Below, one piece after another: positions 1 through 12,061 of a stretch of DNA of 64,000 bases (within the stretch, counting starts at the first letter, position 1; each line of letters starts with the position of its first letter). A program made the position numbers and the translations under genes. Below the pieces are notes generated by a model, which made no database searches, was not told the origin of the DNA, and saw only the letters and a list, made by a program, of their open reading frames with translations. This DNA is from Thysanoteuthis rhombus. Lineage: Eukaryota > Mollusca > Cephalopoda > Oegopsida > Thysanoteuthidae. Location: NCBI GenBank assembly GCA_963457665.1, contig OY735237.1, positions 7,152,297 through 7,216,296 of the forward strand, in the 5' to 3' direction.

Positions 1-904
1 GTGATATCCGTATGTAATTGTTTTTTCTTATTTTATGTGTTTAAAAATGTGCCAGTCCGTCCATGGGCCAATTGATATTAAGTAAATTTCAAATCACCAA
101 TGTCCCGGGCTCAAAAAACGTAGTTTGGAGGTAATCACTGACATTTTCTATACTTTTTTTTTTAGACACAATTAATCAGAAAATGATACTAAGAACAAAG
201 AAAGTAAAAATAAAATTGTATAGTGTAATATATTCTGCGATGCAGGGGATATAAAGATATATCTGATGTATGTCGCCAGGTAAGGGATTAAGGAGTTCTT
301 AAACCATGACTTTTTCTAGGCTATCACTATTCATAGTGATCCCTTGATCCCCGGTCTCTATGATTTCCCAACTTCCAAATCTCCTCACCCTTGGTAAAAA
401 GGACTGATCCAGGGTTAGGGGACACATACTCTATTTGCCCCTCCCTCCGCCAGCCTCCATTACGATCAACAACACGGTTCGCGATCAAAAATTAATCCTA
501 CCCGAAATTATACATTGGAATCAGCAGATTCTATGCGATCTCTAAGACTCCTTGTTTTTCTAGCCATTTATTAGATAAAACGGCCAAAACGTCTTCAATG
601 AATGAACCTTGATGAGGGACTAGAGTCCGGAAATAAAAATTCACATAATGAGAATCGCTTTGTTCGTCCTGATGCAAACAAACTTAAATTTAGAAGTACC
701 AACAACGAAGCATCTTTTTTTTCCCTTCAAAATAGATTTTTGTGACTGAGATTAAAACGCAGATCGAAGAAAAAAAATCGGGTCGCCTTGCCTTGATTGA
801 CAGGACGTATAAATATAGCAGCCAACAGACAGACAGTTGCCCCCATAACCAATTCTGATCAATCCCTGATCAATGCTGTTACTGTACAACATTAGATTCA
901 CAAG
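1..904. other. No gene seen; unique-looking AT-rich DNA
   Basis: No open frame of note, RNA gene or recognisable repeat apart from short A or T runs. The stretch ends at the first copy of repeat family A. Confidence 0.6.
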
Positions 905-1300
905 TTAGAAACCATCAACCAAATCTGTCAAAATAGTGATTCTATCTCGCTAGTCATTTATGTTTATGTCAAGTGTACAGGCTGACCCAAATAGAGGTAG
1001 AGGGCTGAAAATTTAGTCATTCACACCTTACGTTGAGGAGAAACTTTTATTCATGAAATCTTGTTAAAAAATTTTTTTTAGCAATGTGTGTCAATTTACA
1101 ATGTAAGATTATGCTAAACTGGTCTCTTAGTTTGTATCTGACTGCGTTCACGTTTTATTTTAAAGTTTCAATTTTTTTTAAAATTCATACTTTTTAGTGA
1201 CCTGAGAGAAATAATTCATTAATTGATCAGTCCAAACAAGACATATCATCTAAAGGCGCTGCTTACGTGACGGTTTCTATTGACTGACTAACCACTCCTG
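905..1300 (+). repeat. Repeat family A, copy 1
   Basis: Begins TAGAAACCATCAACC and ends with GACGGTTTCTATTGA followed by GACTAACCACTCCTG. Internal landmarks shared with the other copies are CAATTTACAATG, TATGCTAAA and the TTGATCA block. The start matches the short inverted repeat of the family, and the 3' tail matches the family end CCAGACCTG. No convincing target duplication was found. It is a non-coding, moderately diverged, nearly full-length copy. Confidence 0.8.
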
Positions 1301-2040
1301 TACGTCTTTCATTTTTTTTGGTATTGCAAATCCTGGACCGTCATTCTACGGTCGTTAATGAGCAACACAGATGAGAGATGTATGTGCCAGAGAGAATCAA
1401 CTTCCCCATTTCATAGTTATATGTCCACACTACAGATCGCAAGAAAAAATTGACTATTTACACGATATCTCAAAAAGTTCTCAACGAATAACAATATACT
1501 TGGAGATGACATATCATTCTCTTCCCGCTAGCTATGAGTAAAATAACGAAGGGTTAATTGAGTGACGTCAATTCGGGTGCTTGTCGCCTCTCCATCTATT
1601 CCACACATCTCATTCGGACCGAGTAAGTTGCAATGTGATCTGTGGAGCTTAAGCAGGAACGACTGAAGCAGCACTTACTTCAAAATGAACGTACCTCTCA
1701 AGAGACAACTTTCGTCAGCTACGACAGTTAGCAAGATTGGCAATTTGATAAGTGTGGCACAGTCTGATATTGCATACGATTAAATAACCACTTATACATT
1801 CTTTGTAGGACTGCTAGCAGTTTTTCCTGAAAAAAAACCCCCAAAAAACCAAACCCTAGATGTTGAGCTCAGATAAATCAAGATACTGCACAACCCCCAT
1901 CCAGATAAAACAACCCAAAAAGGCAATTTTAAGATGAATTATTTTTTGTCAAACTCCTGAGTGGATTTTTTTCGGACCTAACAAAAATGACAAGTTCAGA
2001 CTTCCTCTCAAGACAAAAAAGTGAAAAGTTCAAAATGTAT

Positions 2041-2043
<3 letters not shown>
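1301..2043. other. No gene seen; fragment of dispersed repeat F
   Basis: Around 1430-1520 there is a weak match to the dispersed repeat F motif (ACACGATATCTCAAAAAGTT followed by CTCAACGAA). The rest shows no recognisable feature. Confidence 0.45.

Positions 2044-2099
<56 letters not shown>
2044..2099. repeat. (GA)n microsatellite
   Basis: About 28 uninterrupted GA dinucleotides. The Ser/Leu-rich open frame on the minus strand here is produced by the CT repeat and is not a gene. Confidence 0.95.
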
Positions 2100-2101
<2 letters not shown>

Positions 2102-3625
2102 CGAAAAGAGGGATATATTCTATTTCCACACCATCAATCAACGAAAGGTAGAAAGAGAGATGGAGAAGAAAAAAATTTTAAAAAAATGAAGTGATTATGA
2201 AAAGCTATTTGCGTTAGATTGGATTATCTGGTGTAGCTAAACAGATTCTATTTATCAGAATGTATTACTTTTCCTTTTCCAAGAATCTTTACTGTAATTA
2301 TTTTTCTTTTTCCTTTATTCTTTTCAGTCCTAACCGATCATAGTAGAGATCTGAAATTATTGCACCTCCCCCAATGTTTGCTTTTCTGAAAATTCGGCTC
2401 AGTGGCTGAGAAAGTTGCATTCAGAGTGGAGTATGGCCCTGAAGCAGCCAGTCTTGTACCCATCTATCAACAGTTACCGGTTAGCGACAACGTACAGTTA
2501 CATATATTTGTTACTTTGATTGTATTGTCTTGAAAAATCGAGTCCATTTTGCTTTTAATTCTTGACTGTTTCAAGTTTACAGGAAGGCTGTCTGTCATAA
2601 CATAAGTGGGATTGAATTTGATAAAACTCATGGTATGAAAATATAAATACGTAAACCGAGCAAAACGTAGCTAGCTCAAGAATCTAAATGTTTCTAGATA
2701 TTTTTTTACTCAATTTTAGATATTTTCTGTGATGCAATGGATAGAATTTTTTCTGACTATATTGATTCGTCGATAAAATCTTTTTATATGACTTCAAATT
2801 TTGACCCTGATTATTGACTGCGATGATGAGATTTATATACATCTAACAAACATTTTTGGATAAACGATATGGAGGTATGTGCAAAGATCGTATTATATGA
2901 AACGCAGTGGGTTATGAATCGTTTCCTGTTGCTACTCTACGGATTCAAGCCAAAAAAAAAAAAAAAAAAACGAACAAAAAACTTGAAAAACTGTAATGGG
3001 TGGAAAAACTTAGATTTCATTGAATCTTAAAATAAAAAAAATCCAGAAATCCAGACAGGTACCCCCCACCCTGGCCTGGGATTAAAAAACGAGCAAACCT
3101 GGCAATCTTGCTTCTTTGATTACAGTATAAAATCTCAACTAAAAATGGAAAGTACTAAGCGTTTAGTTATGTCAAGCACACGGAGAAATTAGAACACACT
3201 TGCAGGGCTATGCTCTAATTTCAAGTTCTATTTTAGTGAATAGAGATATTTTCGTATTAACAGTGGTAGAAATAGACGTGCGAGTGTCATTGAAATCTAG
3301 TTTACTAAGTTAATGCTCTTACGCTGGCTCCAGCTTCAGCTGCTCCTGTTGTGTAAATCACAAGTGTCTCTGTCTCGACTCCGGTTTGCGATATGTGAAA
3401 TAGACGGTTCCCCTTTTTATCTTTTCGCGCATTGCATTGTGGGCCTGGTAGCTTAACCACTGATTTAAACAGTAGTGTTATTACGATTTCGAAAAGAAAA
3501 CAATGGAAAAAATTCCGGAAAATCTTGACAAAAATTTAGTGAATAAACAAGTTGAAGTGATTTTTCATTAGGAAAAATTTGAAAAACCTTAACTTGCCAT
3601 GGACAGAGGAGTTAGCATGTAAAAG
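2100..3625. other. No gene seen
   Basis: AT-rich sequence with an A tract near 2953-2970. A tRNA-A-box-like stretch (GGCTCAGTGGCTGAG, about 2396) is too isolated to call a SINE. A GC-richer patch at 3315-3460 was not recognised. Confidence 0.5.
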
Positions 3626-3627
3626 TA

Positions 3628-3712
3628 CCACATTTTTTCGTGTATAGCACGATACATTTTGGACCTGAATCTGAGCGAAAAGGGGGGGGGTCACACTATA
3701 CACAAATGTGCG
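3628..3712. repeat. Small element with inverted ends
   Basis: The left arm TTCGTGTATAGCACGATA is partly complementary to the right arm TCACACTATACACAAATGTG, with a G run (about 3681-3688) between. It looks like a short MITE-like remnant. The family is unknown and the arms are imperfect. Confidence 0.35.
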
Positions 3713-4139
3713 CAAAAAAGTAAAATAACTTGAAATAATTAAACTTAGAGAAACTAAATTTAAGAACAAGGGTTTCAAATTTAGTACCAAGGTATAAAAA
3801 GGTAGATATTTTTGTTTGTCTTTTTTCTCCCATGTTACTGTATTTAATGAAATAAAAAAAATATTGCCATTGTAACATACATAAAAACTGAGTCCACTTA
3901 TTGCATAATAGCAATATTGCAGTACTTGTATCAGGCAAGAATCGTGTTAAACATGAAGAAATACTGTAAGCGGTTTCACAACTTAAAGTTAAATTAACCG
4001 TTAGCAAAGCGAATTGAATTGAATGAAAATCATGAAGCCTTTGATGCTAGGATTTGCAAGTCAGGGAAAATGGTTGAAAATGGTCCAATTTCTCGGTGTC
4101 TGTACGTGTAGTCTTTCAGAAAGTTGAAGCTATCTGGAT

Positions 4140-4400
4140 GAACTGATTAGATTTTGGGTTGGATCCAGGAATTTGTTTTTGATTGAGAGATATCCCTGCG
4201 TTGTTTTTTTCATACATTTCTGTATTCACTCCTGTCTGTCTACACGATATCTTCAAAAGTTCTCGTATAATTTCGATGAAATTTCGTTGGAGAGTGGGTA
4301 ATTGCCTACGGAAAAAGTTATCACGTTTTTGGACGAATCCATGCGCTAATGACGTAACTCACAATCATCCATTTTTAATTTCAAAATGACCGCCCATAAA
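4140..4400. repeat. Dispersed repeat F, copy
   Basis: Contains GGATCCAGGAATTT, TTGAGAGATATC, ACACGATATCTTCAAAAGTT and TCGATGAAATTTCG in that order. The same string of motifs recurs near 9700-9860, 16490-16870, 23690-24150, 49230-49300, 52555-52640 and 56800-57060. It is non-coding; the parent element is not identified. Confidence 0.55.
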
Positions 4401-4741
4401 GTTTATAGAAAAATGGGCAACACTTTTTCCTAATCTGGATGGTTTTCAGATACCATTTAACTTTTTTGCCAAGATCCTACCTAGAGATTGATAAACTAAA
4501 AAATGTGCCAGAAACTGATACACTTTTGTGTGCATTATTTATCATTCATTATAGTGAAACTCCAGTTCAAGATTTGAGTTGACAATTCTCAACAAATTCA
4601 AGTGAATAAACTCTTCACTATATATATATATATATGTGTGTGTAAGTTTCAGTAATCGTCTTCAGTCGGAATAGGAGTTGAGTTTGACCCCCACAGCAGA
4701 CAGACTTGTTGGGTGATAAACTCAGGTTTACATTTATAAAA

Positions 4742-4875
4742 GTTGAGAGCTTCCCTGGTGGTTGAAGCAGTTGTGTATTTTCTACTGGTGCCAATAGTTA
4801 GTTTCAGAACGCGGCAAAATCCTAACATTTGAATGCTGATTTTTGAAGCAAGTTGGCTTTTCCCATCATGAATAA
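4742..4875 (+). repeat. tRNA-like SINE (family S2), diverged
   Basis: Shares with 56366-56490 the order GTGTATTT(T/C)C, GTGCCA/GACGCC, TTTCAGAACG versus GTTCGAGCC, and TGATTTTTGAAGCA versus TTGATTTTTAAGGCA. The 56 kb copy has a good RNA polymerase III B box; here the box is eroded. No A tail is obvious. Confidence 0.45.
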
Positions 4876-6149
4876 TGGCACAATCTCCCTTCTCATGAGA
4901 TTCAACATCAGACTAAATAAGGCTCTAACTTGCAAGCCCCTCCGCTCAGGATCAGGCCTTGTTCCTTTTGGGAGAAGTACTGCTTAACTATCTGGTGTGA
5001 GTATTTATTTGGCTAGAGGCAATAAATAAAGAAATCTGGACATTCTCAACTGGCAATATAACCAAAAAAAGAATGAAAGTCGGACTGGGGTGATATGGTT
5101 ACAGAATACCCAAAAGGGGTCGATTGAGAATGAAAGATGAGGAAATTTTGTCTTACGACTAATCTAAGCTATCGAGTGCACAAGATAGATTAGTAATAGA
5201 TATATTTGGACTGGTAATCAATTAATTCGTGGTTTAACGTTTGAAAACAATTGACCTTTATTGTCGAAATGGACGAGTGAACCATGACGAAATGAGAACC
5301 CGGATCGATCTGCGCATGTCACAATTAATCATCGGTTGCAAAATGATAAAACAAAGCAAAACTAACGAAAGTATAATCATTAGTGGCAAAGAACAACCCA
5401 CAGATACTTATTATGCTTTTTAAGTCAACATTCAATCTAATGTAGCAAACAAGAAAGAAAGAAAATCCGCCATTTCAAACTCTGTGAAGAGCTGACAACT
5501 TGTAACAGTGGTTTTTGGCCTTTCAAGGTTCACAATACTTCGAAATTTCGAAATATTTATCGCTACCTTTTTTCTTAGAGCTAAAAACTTAAACTTAAAA
5601 AAGTAAATTTTGAAAGTGTAAAATTTGGCAAAGTTGATATTGAAAAGTGTGAATAACAATGTTAAAATGTATTAGATATGAAAATTAAGTCCATATTAAC
5701 CTATTGACAATAAAACAGTTTAATGCACGAGTTACTGCTGCCTTTTCCAAACTAACTTTGAAATTTGTGCATTTTACTATCCTCTTCCCGTATCCTTAAA
5801 AATTGCCTTCCGTACCATTTTAAGGTGTGTTTACTCTATACCAAAAATCACTGAAATAAAGCAACTATTCGAAACTCCGTGAAAAGCAGGATGACACAAC
5901 TTGGAAAATGTTATCTGCACAATATTCCTCGGGAAGAATGAATACACCAGCTTTTTATTGAGTGTGTATTTTTTTCATAGAAAATAGAGAATTCCGTATA
6001 ATCGATGTATTCATATATTCGATTTACAACCTCACGGGTTACATTTTTATCTGTCAGGGATATTAAAAAGTTGAACTGTTCTTGAACTAAAGATAAGAAG
6101 ACAAGTTACTGCTTGGAGGTTAAAGGAGATATTCATCAATGCAGAGATA
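4876..6149. other. No gene seen
   Basis: Unrecognised AT-rich DNA. Open frames at 5241-5423 (+) and 5432-5659 (-) are short, unsupported and resemble no family I know. Confidence 0.5.
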
Positions 6150-6430
6150 CAAGTCTGGTTAATAACTAGATAGAAACCGTCATGAGACCTGTGTCTCAAA
6201 AAGCATGCAGTGTTGGAGACGGGAATTTAATTGAAAATATAGAAAAAAAGTCGATCAATAAATAAACTAGTTCTCTCGCCTTTTGAGTAGAGATCACTAA
6301 AGAATCCGAATAAAAAACGACTATAACAAAAAACACAGGCATGAACCCTGCCAGATTCAAACTAATCGGGGTAAACTGAAGAGACCTATGTTGACAGTTT
6401 TGGTGACAGTATTGGTTGACTGTTTCTTAT
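6150..6430 (-). repeat. Repeat family A, copy 2 (internally deleted)
   Basis: On the + strand it starts AAGTCTGGTTAATAACTAGA, continues TAGAAACCGTCATGAGACC, and ends GGTGACAGTATTGGTTGACT. The centre of the element is missing. Flanks ATGCAGAGATAC (left) and ATGTATAGTAC (right) abut the ends and match at about 9 of 11 aligned positions, so they are probably a ~12-bp target duplication. Confidence 0.75.
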
Positions 6431-6596
6431 GTATAGTACTAGAGCCTAATGATGATAAAAATATTCAGTTTATACAACAAATATTCATTTTCAAGCATAA
6501 TTTATTTAATTGTCAATGCACTCATTTCTGTGATAAATATAAGCTAAATAAATGAACACTATTCATTCCCGATTTTCAAGAACAAGAATATTCCAC

Positions 6597-7050
6597 AAGT
6601 CCTAAAAAGGAGGGTATAAAACCAATGCACCCTCCCGATGGCCATATATGGAGCTGAAATATGGAACCTAAGCAAGAGACAGACCCTCAAACTGAGAACC
6701 ACACGACGTGTACACGAGAGAACCATGCTCGACCTCACATGGACAGATCATAAGACAGCATAGTATACAAGAGAAAGATAGGAATCTAAGATAAAAAAGA
6801 AACTATTAGAAAACTCAAATGGCAATGGGCTGGACATATTTTGAATACATCAGACAAGCACTTGACATCATGACGCACATCGTGGATCCCCAAAGATCAG
6901 ATGCGAGGCTGTGGCCAACAGAAAGTAAGATGGTGTGACAAACTAGATAAATTCAGTAAGTACTGGCTCAATGATGCCCAAGATAGAGAGGTCTGGTGAA
7001 TCTTAGGGAAGGCCAATGTCCAACGACAGACACTAACAGACAGATGATGA
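6597..7050 (+). mobile_element. RTE-type LINE, 5'-truncated 3' end
   Basis: Decayed C-terminal part of an RTE-clade reverse transcriptase ORF. The reading is recognisable as a cluster equivalent to YGAEIWNLSKRQTLKLR, then KWQWAGHI, then the RW..ELDKFSKYWLNDAQDREVW region, interrupted by stops and shifts. It ends in the family's (TGATGA) tail. The same 3' segment recurs seven more times in the window on the same strand. It is a dead 5'-truncated insertion; the full element would encode endonuclease and reverse transcriptase. Confidence 0.85.
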
Positions 7051-7164
7051 TTCATCTAAAGTTATAAATCTAAATTTAGCAAGTAACTTCCTATCAGTGT
7101 ACAGACTTTTTAATCCATATTTGTATATGCACATGTATGAGTTGATGAACAAAAACATTTCAGT
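7051..7164. other. Short spacer, nothing seen
   Basis: Lies between the RTE tail and the palindromic element; no feature. Confidence 0.5.
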
Positions 7165-7385
7165 AGCTGCGTATGATAAGTGCCCAAAACACCGTTTTTG
7201 AAAAGTTGATATTTTCCTTATTTTGGAGAGCTGCAATGCTCAATTTTTAAGAATATATTCTGAAGTCTTGGCAGCAACATAAGTTTGAGTGCTGAAGCTT
7301 AAAAACTGATCCTTTTAGTTCTAAAAATAACGAAAATATCAACTTTTCCAAAAATAGTACATTGGGCACTTATCATGTGCAACCA
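7165..7385. repeat. Palindromic (fold-back) MITE-like element
   Basis: About 60 bp at the left (GCTGCGTATGATAAGTGCCC then TTGAAAAGTTGATATTTTCC) is inverted at the right (complement of TTGCACATGATAAGTGCCC and TTGGAAAAGTTGATATTTTC). The inner part is also partly self-complementary, so nearly all of the ~220 bp can fold into one hairpin. It has no coding capacity. Most likely a non-autonomous DNA transposon; superfamily unknown. Confidence 0.7.
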
Positions 7386-7937
7386 TGCATTTATTTTACA
7401 CAACGAATATTTAATTTCTTAAAAAAAGATTAATTTGATGAAATATTATGAATCACTACTTTAAAAAGATGTGACTATCTTTTTTAACTTTCGTTGTCAT
7501 AAAAAACAACTGATAGATTGAGAGGAAGGCAACAATGTACTTACTTATAAGATGAAAAATTAGAAATAATCCCATTCTTTGTCAATGCACTTAAGTCAGT
7601 GGTGTTCATTAACTCAACATTTTATTTCATCTAATCGAGTGAACGATGTAAGAAAATGAATGCATCGAACGACAAATAAAGAAAAAGAAACCATTTTAAA
7701 CTCTTTGTATTCCAGAATTTACACAATTGTTTCCCGAGGAAATGATCGCGCCCGCTTCTTATTCTGAATATGAATTCTTTTTTCATTGAAGATTCCGTAA
7801 ACCGATATAATAATATCTCAAATGTACGACCCCCAGGGATGCACTCTTCTCGGTGTGAAAAAAAAAGAGATAAAATCTAAAGATGAAAAGGTCTTTTCAA
7901 ACAAAACCAATGGGAACACGTGATCATCCACCATAAA
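7386..7937. other. No gene seen
   Basis: AT-rich DNA without recognisable features. Confidence 0.5.
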
Positions 7938-8350
7938 CTAAAACTGTATGTATTTATACATCTGGAGTTTGCTTTCTACCTATGGTCTCCTTACCTGAAA
8001 TATTACTCAAATGCCATAGAAAAGGTCACCAGGACTAAGCCGAGGCTGGGAGATATATCTTCCCCTGAAAACCTAAAATAAATGATCTAAGAGACCCTTG
8101 AATATAGAAGAAAACGTGCTGATCTGTGGAAAGTCTAAAATCTCAAAGAACATAGATGAAGTGGATACTGATGTTCATTGCGCAAAATGCCCTCAATGCT
8201 GACTTCATCTGCAGTAAAACCAAAGTAACCTGCTGTAAACTACTAATTCAGACCTCCTCTGGTGTTAGATAAAAATTCTTCTCGGTAAGAGTAGCAGAAG
8301 CATGAAACAGCACGTGGAAAGACGGTCACGTACGAGAATATCAATACTTT
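7938..8350 (+). mobile_element. CR1/L2/Jockey-type LINE remnant (RT C-terminus)
   Basis: Broken reading frames give, in order, LEFAFYLWSPYLKYYSNAIE (family pattern HLEYA..VWSPYLKKDIEAIE), KVTRTKPRL, LEYRRKRADLWKV (family LE.RRKRGDLI.VYK) and KFFSVRVAEA*NS (family NFFS.RVV..WNSLP). These are the conserved C-terminal motifs of CR1/Jockey-group reverse transcriptases and differ from the RTE motifs seen elsewhere here. Several stops and shifts interrupt it. It is an old pseudogenised fragment with no clear tail. Confidence 0.75.
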
Positions 8351-9289
8351 GAAATACAATCTTCATTCTAGTATCAGTCATTCAGACTTCAAGTATCAAT
8401 TTTATTATCACATCATACCCAACCCAACTGAAGCTGGCTTAATGACTCAATTAACTGGTGTCAAAAAAGACTAGTTCGAGTGGATTCAAGTACATATATT
8501 TGCATAAGTATTAAAAGTTGTCTTGACCCACCAGCTGCAAATTACAGAAATATCAGATTTGCAGTTCATTGGCTCAACTGCTAATGATGGACATTTTCAA
8601 GTCACCAAGTCGACTCTTCAGCTTGAGGTCACCAAAGATCTCTTCAGCCTGTTTCTACATCCTATTGTCTGGGATCAAACGTAAAATCCGGGCCCCAGAA
8701 TTGATTCAAGTCAAAAGCACAAATTTTCAGGTCACACCGTAACCAAAACTGATTGAATAAGCTTTTAAAAATTCTATTTCTTCACAGAGGGGTCTAAATT
8801 CTACATCTCATCCTTGTTCCCGTTGGATTGAATTTAATTTTGATCACGATGTAATCAGAAAAATCGCTCTTTTGACTTGGATCAAGTTTGCAGTCTGAAT
8901 TCTACGTTAGACAATCAGTCCGTGAGCACAAGTGGAAGGGTCCATTGTTTACAGATAAAACGAACTATACAGCTTATTTTGCACTAGCATGTATATAACA
9001 ATCAAAGTTATCGCTGCATTTAGAACGTGGCAAGTGAGCTGTTCCTGTCGCAGTTAATAGGTGAAGTTGGCAGTTCTCCAGAATACCCCACCCCCACACC
9101 TCTCTTCATTCTCTCTTTGACTCTCTTTATGACGCACATGCCACTGAATAACAAGATGCGTGCATCACATACTTCGCAGATACGTGTTCGCTTGGGAAAT
9201 GTGCTTTTAATTCATATTCTGTCAGGAGATATTCAATTAATAAGTTCAGGGAATTGGGTATTAGTTTGAATAAATGTATTCTTTGTCCG
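8351..9289. other. No gene seen
   Basis: Unrecognised sequence, slightly higher G+C near 8570-8700. A short open frame at 9027-9269 has no recognisable domain. Confidence 0.5.
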
Positions 9290-9294
9290 GTCCG

Positions 9295-9560
9295 CTCCGA
9301 ATGTGTAATGGTTAGCACGTCTGCCACACACACACAGATTCGATTTGATCCGTGTTCGATTCCCGGTATGGGCGAAGAGTTTTAGAAACTCTTTATCAAG
9401 GCCGAATTTCCCTATGAGTGGGCACACTCAAAGCTGTTTAATCAGATTGGGTGTATCCTTTCGGTGAACTAAGGCACACAGTGTAATTCCAACGGAGACG
9501 TCATAAGAGGCATGTATAACAATGACGTCTTGGTCTTTTAACTTGAAAGGATCACTAAAC
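9295..9560 (+). repeat. tRNA-derived SINE (family S1)
   Basis: The tRNA-like head reads GTAATGGTTAGCACG (A box), then a CA-expanded anticodon arm region, then GTGTTCGATTCCCGG with a perfect B box GTTCGATTC at 9354-9362. The head resembles tRNAs of the His/Gln/Glu type. The ~200-bp body runs GGCCGAATTTCCC...GTGGGCACACTCAAAGC. It is not a functional tRNA because the acceptor stem and cloverleaf do not close. A related head occurs at 58215. Confidence 0.7.
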
Positions 9561-10784
9561 TAAGCATGCAAAGGAAATTGGGAATTCGTCACTGGCCATT
9601 TATACTCCATTGGAAGTTGCCTCTTAAGAGACGATTATATTCTTTGCCAGATTCATTTACCCTTGTCAACGGAGTTTGAAGGTATATATATACCTGCTCG
9701 TTTCTGTTGGTCCATCTGGCTTTTTGTTGATTCAGTATCCCCAAAGGTTCTCCATGATTTTCTATGGAATTTTGTGAAAAGGTGGACATGGCCCAATGAA
9801 AGGATTGATCAGATTTTAGGGTGGATCCAAGAATTCATATCCGATTGAGAGATATCTTTTTTTAATCATTATTCAAAAGGAAAATAAGTCTAAACAATCA
9901 GTTAATAAAAAGGTTGATTTGAATTTTAAGAGAAGTAGCCAAATATTTGTGAACATAAAGTTCTCTCCCTTCTTTATCAATTTAAAAAAAATAAGATTTT
10001 CGTTCATTTTTTGTTAGTATGTGGCGTTGGCAGACGTGAGTGCTCTCTGATTCATGAGTTTTCAACCCGAGCCATTCATACTTATAACTGTTAACATTAT
10101 TCATACGACTGTAATGAACAGATCCGCCTAGAGTAAAACTGACTTTCTTTTCTTACAGAAATATTTTTGAGAAAAATCAAGTTTCCAACTCGAAGCAACT
10201 GATTTGGCTCTGAAGTAGTATTATCGTCTTTTTATTTAACCTTATTTCTAAATAGTGTTTAAAATGTGATTCGAGTTTAAATACTAATTCTGACTTTTTT
10301 TGTTTTTTCATTAGATTTTTAATGTTTGAGAAAATGTATACGTGAAAAGTTACTAGTGAGAAACATTTTTTTGAAAATCCCGTTTTAGTCAAATACTTTA
10401 TAAATCTAGATAAAGATAATTAATGCGATTAATTATTTCTGTTTTCAGTCCATAAAACTTCTGTTTCCTCGGGAAATTTGACAGTTTTGAAAAACAATAC
10501 TTTTTTAGGCCTTTACGACGGGGATTCTACTTTTATTGTAACTATCTTGCAACACTGAACTAACTATCGTACGGATGTACACCTTCGAAGTATTCGATTA
10601 ATTCCCTTAGTTTCTTTCGGTTATTTCCCTATTTGTTAAAAAAAAATGTCGTTTTCAGTTGAGAATTTTTCCTTAGAAATTTCATGATACCGGAATCTTA
10701 AAACAAAACTTGTGGTTTCAAACATTTCAATAAAGATGACATGTGAAGCTGCACAGGTTACGTTGACCAACCCAAGAGTGCATG
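9561..10784. other. No gene; copy of dispersed repeat F at about 9700-9860
   Basis: The F copy shows GGTTCTCCATGATTTTC, TGGAATTTTGTGAAAAGGTG, GGATTGATCAGATTTTAGGG, GGATCCAAGAATTC and TTGAGAGATATC. The rest is AT-rich and unrecognised. Confidence 0.5.
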
Positions 10785-10910
10785 TGGCCCTGCGATGTAT
10801 GTCCGGGATTGTGTGCGACACCAATGCCATGATTCGATCGCACAACCTATCAGTTAGTACACTACACATATTCAAAAAATGTTCGGCTCTTACCAACCCC
10901 CCTGAAAACC
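10785..10910 (-). repeat. Probable tRNA-like SINE head
   Basis: On the minus strand GGTTGGTAAGAGCCGAAC resembles an A box and TGCGATCGAATCATGG contains a B-box match GATCGAATC. Two 101-codon frames overlap it on opposite strands (10712-11017 + and 10636-10941 -); neither shows a protein family and both are probably chance frames across this GC-richer repeat. Confidence 0.4.
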
Positions 10911-11227
10911 TAGTTGTGCTGTGTAAGAAAATATACATCAAAGGACATATTTTGTCTCAGGTCAAATTTAAAGTTAATTTTCTCCTGGCAACGTCTGTAT
11001 TCCCTGCTAGTTTATAATTCTATTCACAGGAAATGAAGCCAATATCAGTATCGAGTTTAAATAACATGTTTTTGCATTCCTTGTATTATAGATTTTCAAA
11101 TGGTAACAGCTCGTTTGGATGATTTGATTAACCAATGAATACCAGAAATTAAATGACATTTTCATTAAAATAATTGGGTAAGCAGAGTTTTAAGAGAATA
11201 AGATCACATCAAAGAAACAACAAAAAC

Positions 11228-11645
11228 AACAGATCCGGTTAGTCATTTAGCAGAATCTGTCATGTGACCGATATCATTTGGCAGCATTTCGTGTTAGGGG
11301 AGGGGGATCGATTAAAAAATCGGATAAAGGATGATCAATGAATCAGTTGCTTCTCTCGCCTCTTTTTGCACGGTGATCACTAAAAAAGTCTGAATTTTAT
11401 AAAATCAAGCGTAAAGTCTACCAGACACAAGGAATCAATTTAGTATAAACTTACATTGAACCCCCCACCAAAACTCTTTTTTTGTTGGGGGGTGTAGAAA
11501 AAGCTTTTCTAGACAGGATAAAGAGTAAATGTTTAAATTTGCCACCCTCTAGCTCCTCTGTATAAGTGACACATACACAGCCAGCCAGACACGCTTAAAA
11601 AATGCAGAAATCTATTGTGATAGTTTTTGTTAACGGTGTCTTGCA
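11228..11645 (-). repeat. Repeat family A, copy 3
   Basis: Starts AGATCCGGTTAGTCATTTAG, then GAATCTGTCATGTGACC, ATTTGGCAGCATTTCGTG and GATCAATGAATCAG, and ends near GTTAACGGTGTCTT. Nearly full length. Flanks share ACAACAAA / GCAACAAAT, a weak target-duplication candidate. Confidence 0.75.
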
Positions 11646-12061
11646 ACAAATGCGTGTCTATGTATGCATGCATGTATATATAAAACACAAAATTCTGTAC
11701 GCAAGGTCCCTACGGAAAAGGATCAACCATTTTGAATAACTCAAGCACCAGCCGCGTAGCCTTGATGTAACTTGACAACAAAATCAGAGAGAACTTCACT
11801 GCGCATGCGTGAACATAAACTTCCAAGTTGGGTTACTTAGTTGGTAATAAAACGCCACTGAGTGAGATTGTTCCCAATGTGACCTTCGTGTTCACAATAA
11901 CCATACTTCACATCTCGTGCAGGTTTTTTTTTAGCAAAACATTGTCTTATCCAGATCAATCAGCCCCCACGGCTAGTCAAGACTTGGCTCCCTGAGACTT
12001 CTGGCCTTTCCAAATGCTGAAATCAAATTTGAATGGGAGATTCCAGACCGTAAACGTTTAA
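11646..12061. other. No gene seen
   Basis: Unrecognised sequence with a short TGCA-rich patch (about 11660-11685). Confidence 0.5.

Noticed and set aside
905-1300. Family A as a tRNA- or 7SL-derived SINE
   Set aside because: No polymerase III A/B boxes, no A-rich tail, and both ends carry an inverted TAGAAAC-type motif.
9301-9370. Functional tRNA gene
   Set aside because: A and B boxes are present but the anticodon arm is a CA expansion and the acceptor stem does not close; a SINE fits better.
10636-11017. Opposite-strand 101-codon frames over the same DNA
   Set aside because: No domain on either strand; they overlap a tRNA-like SINE head.
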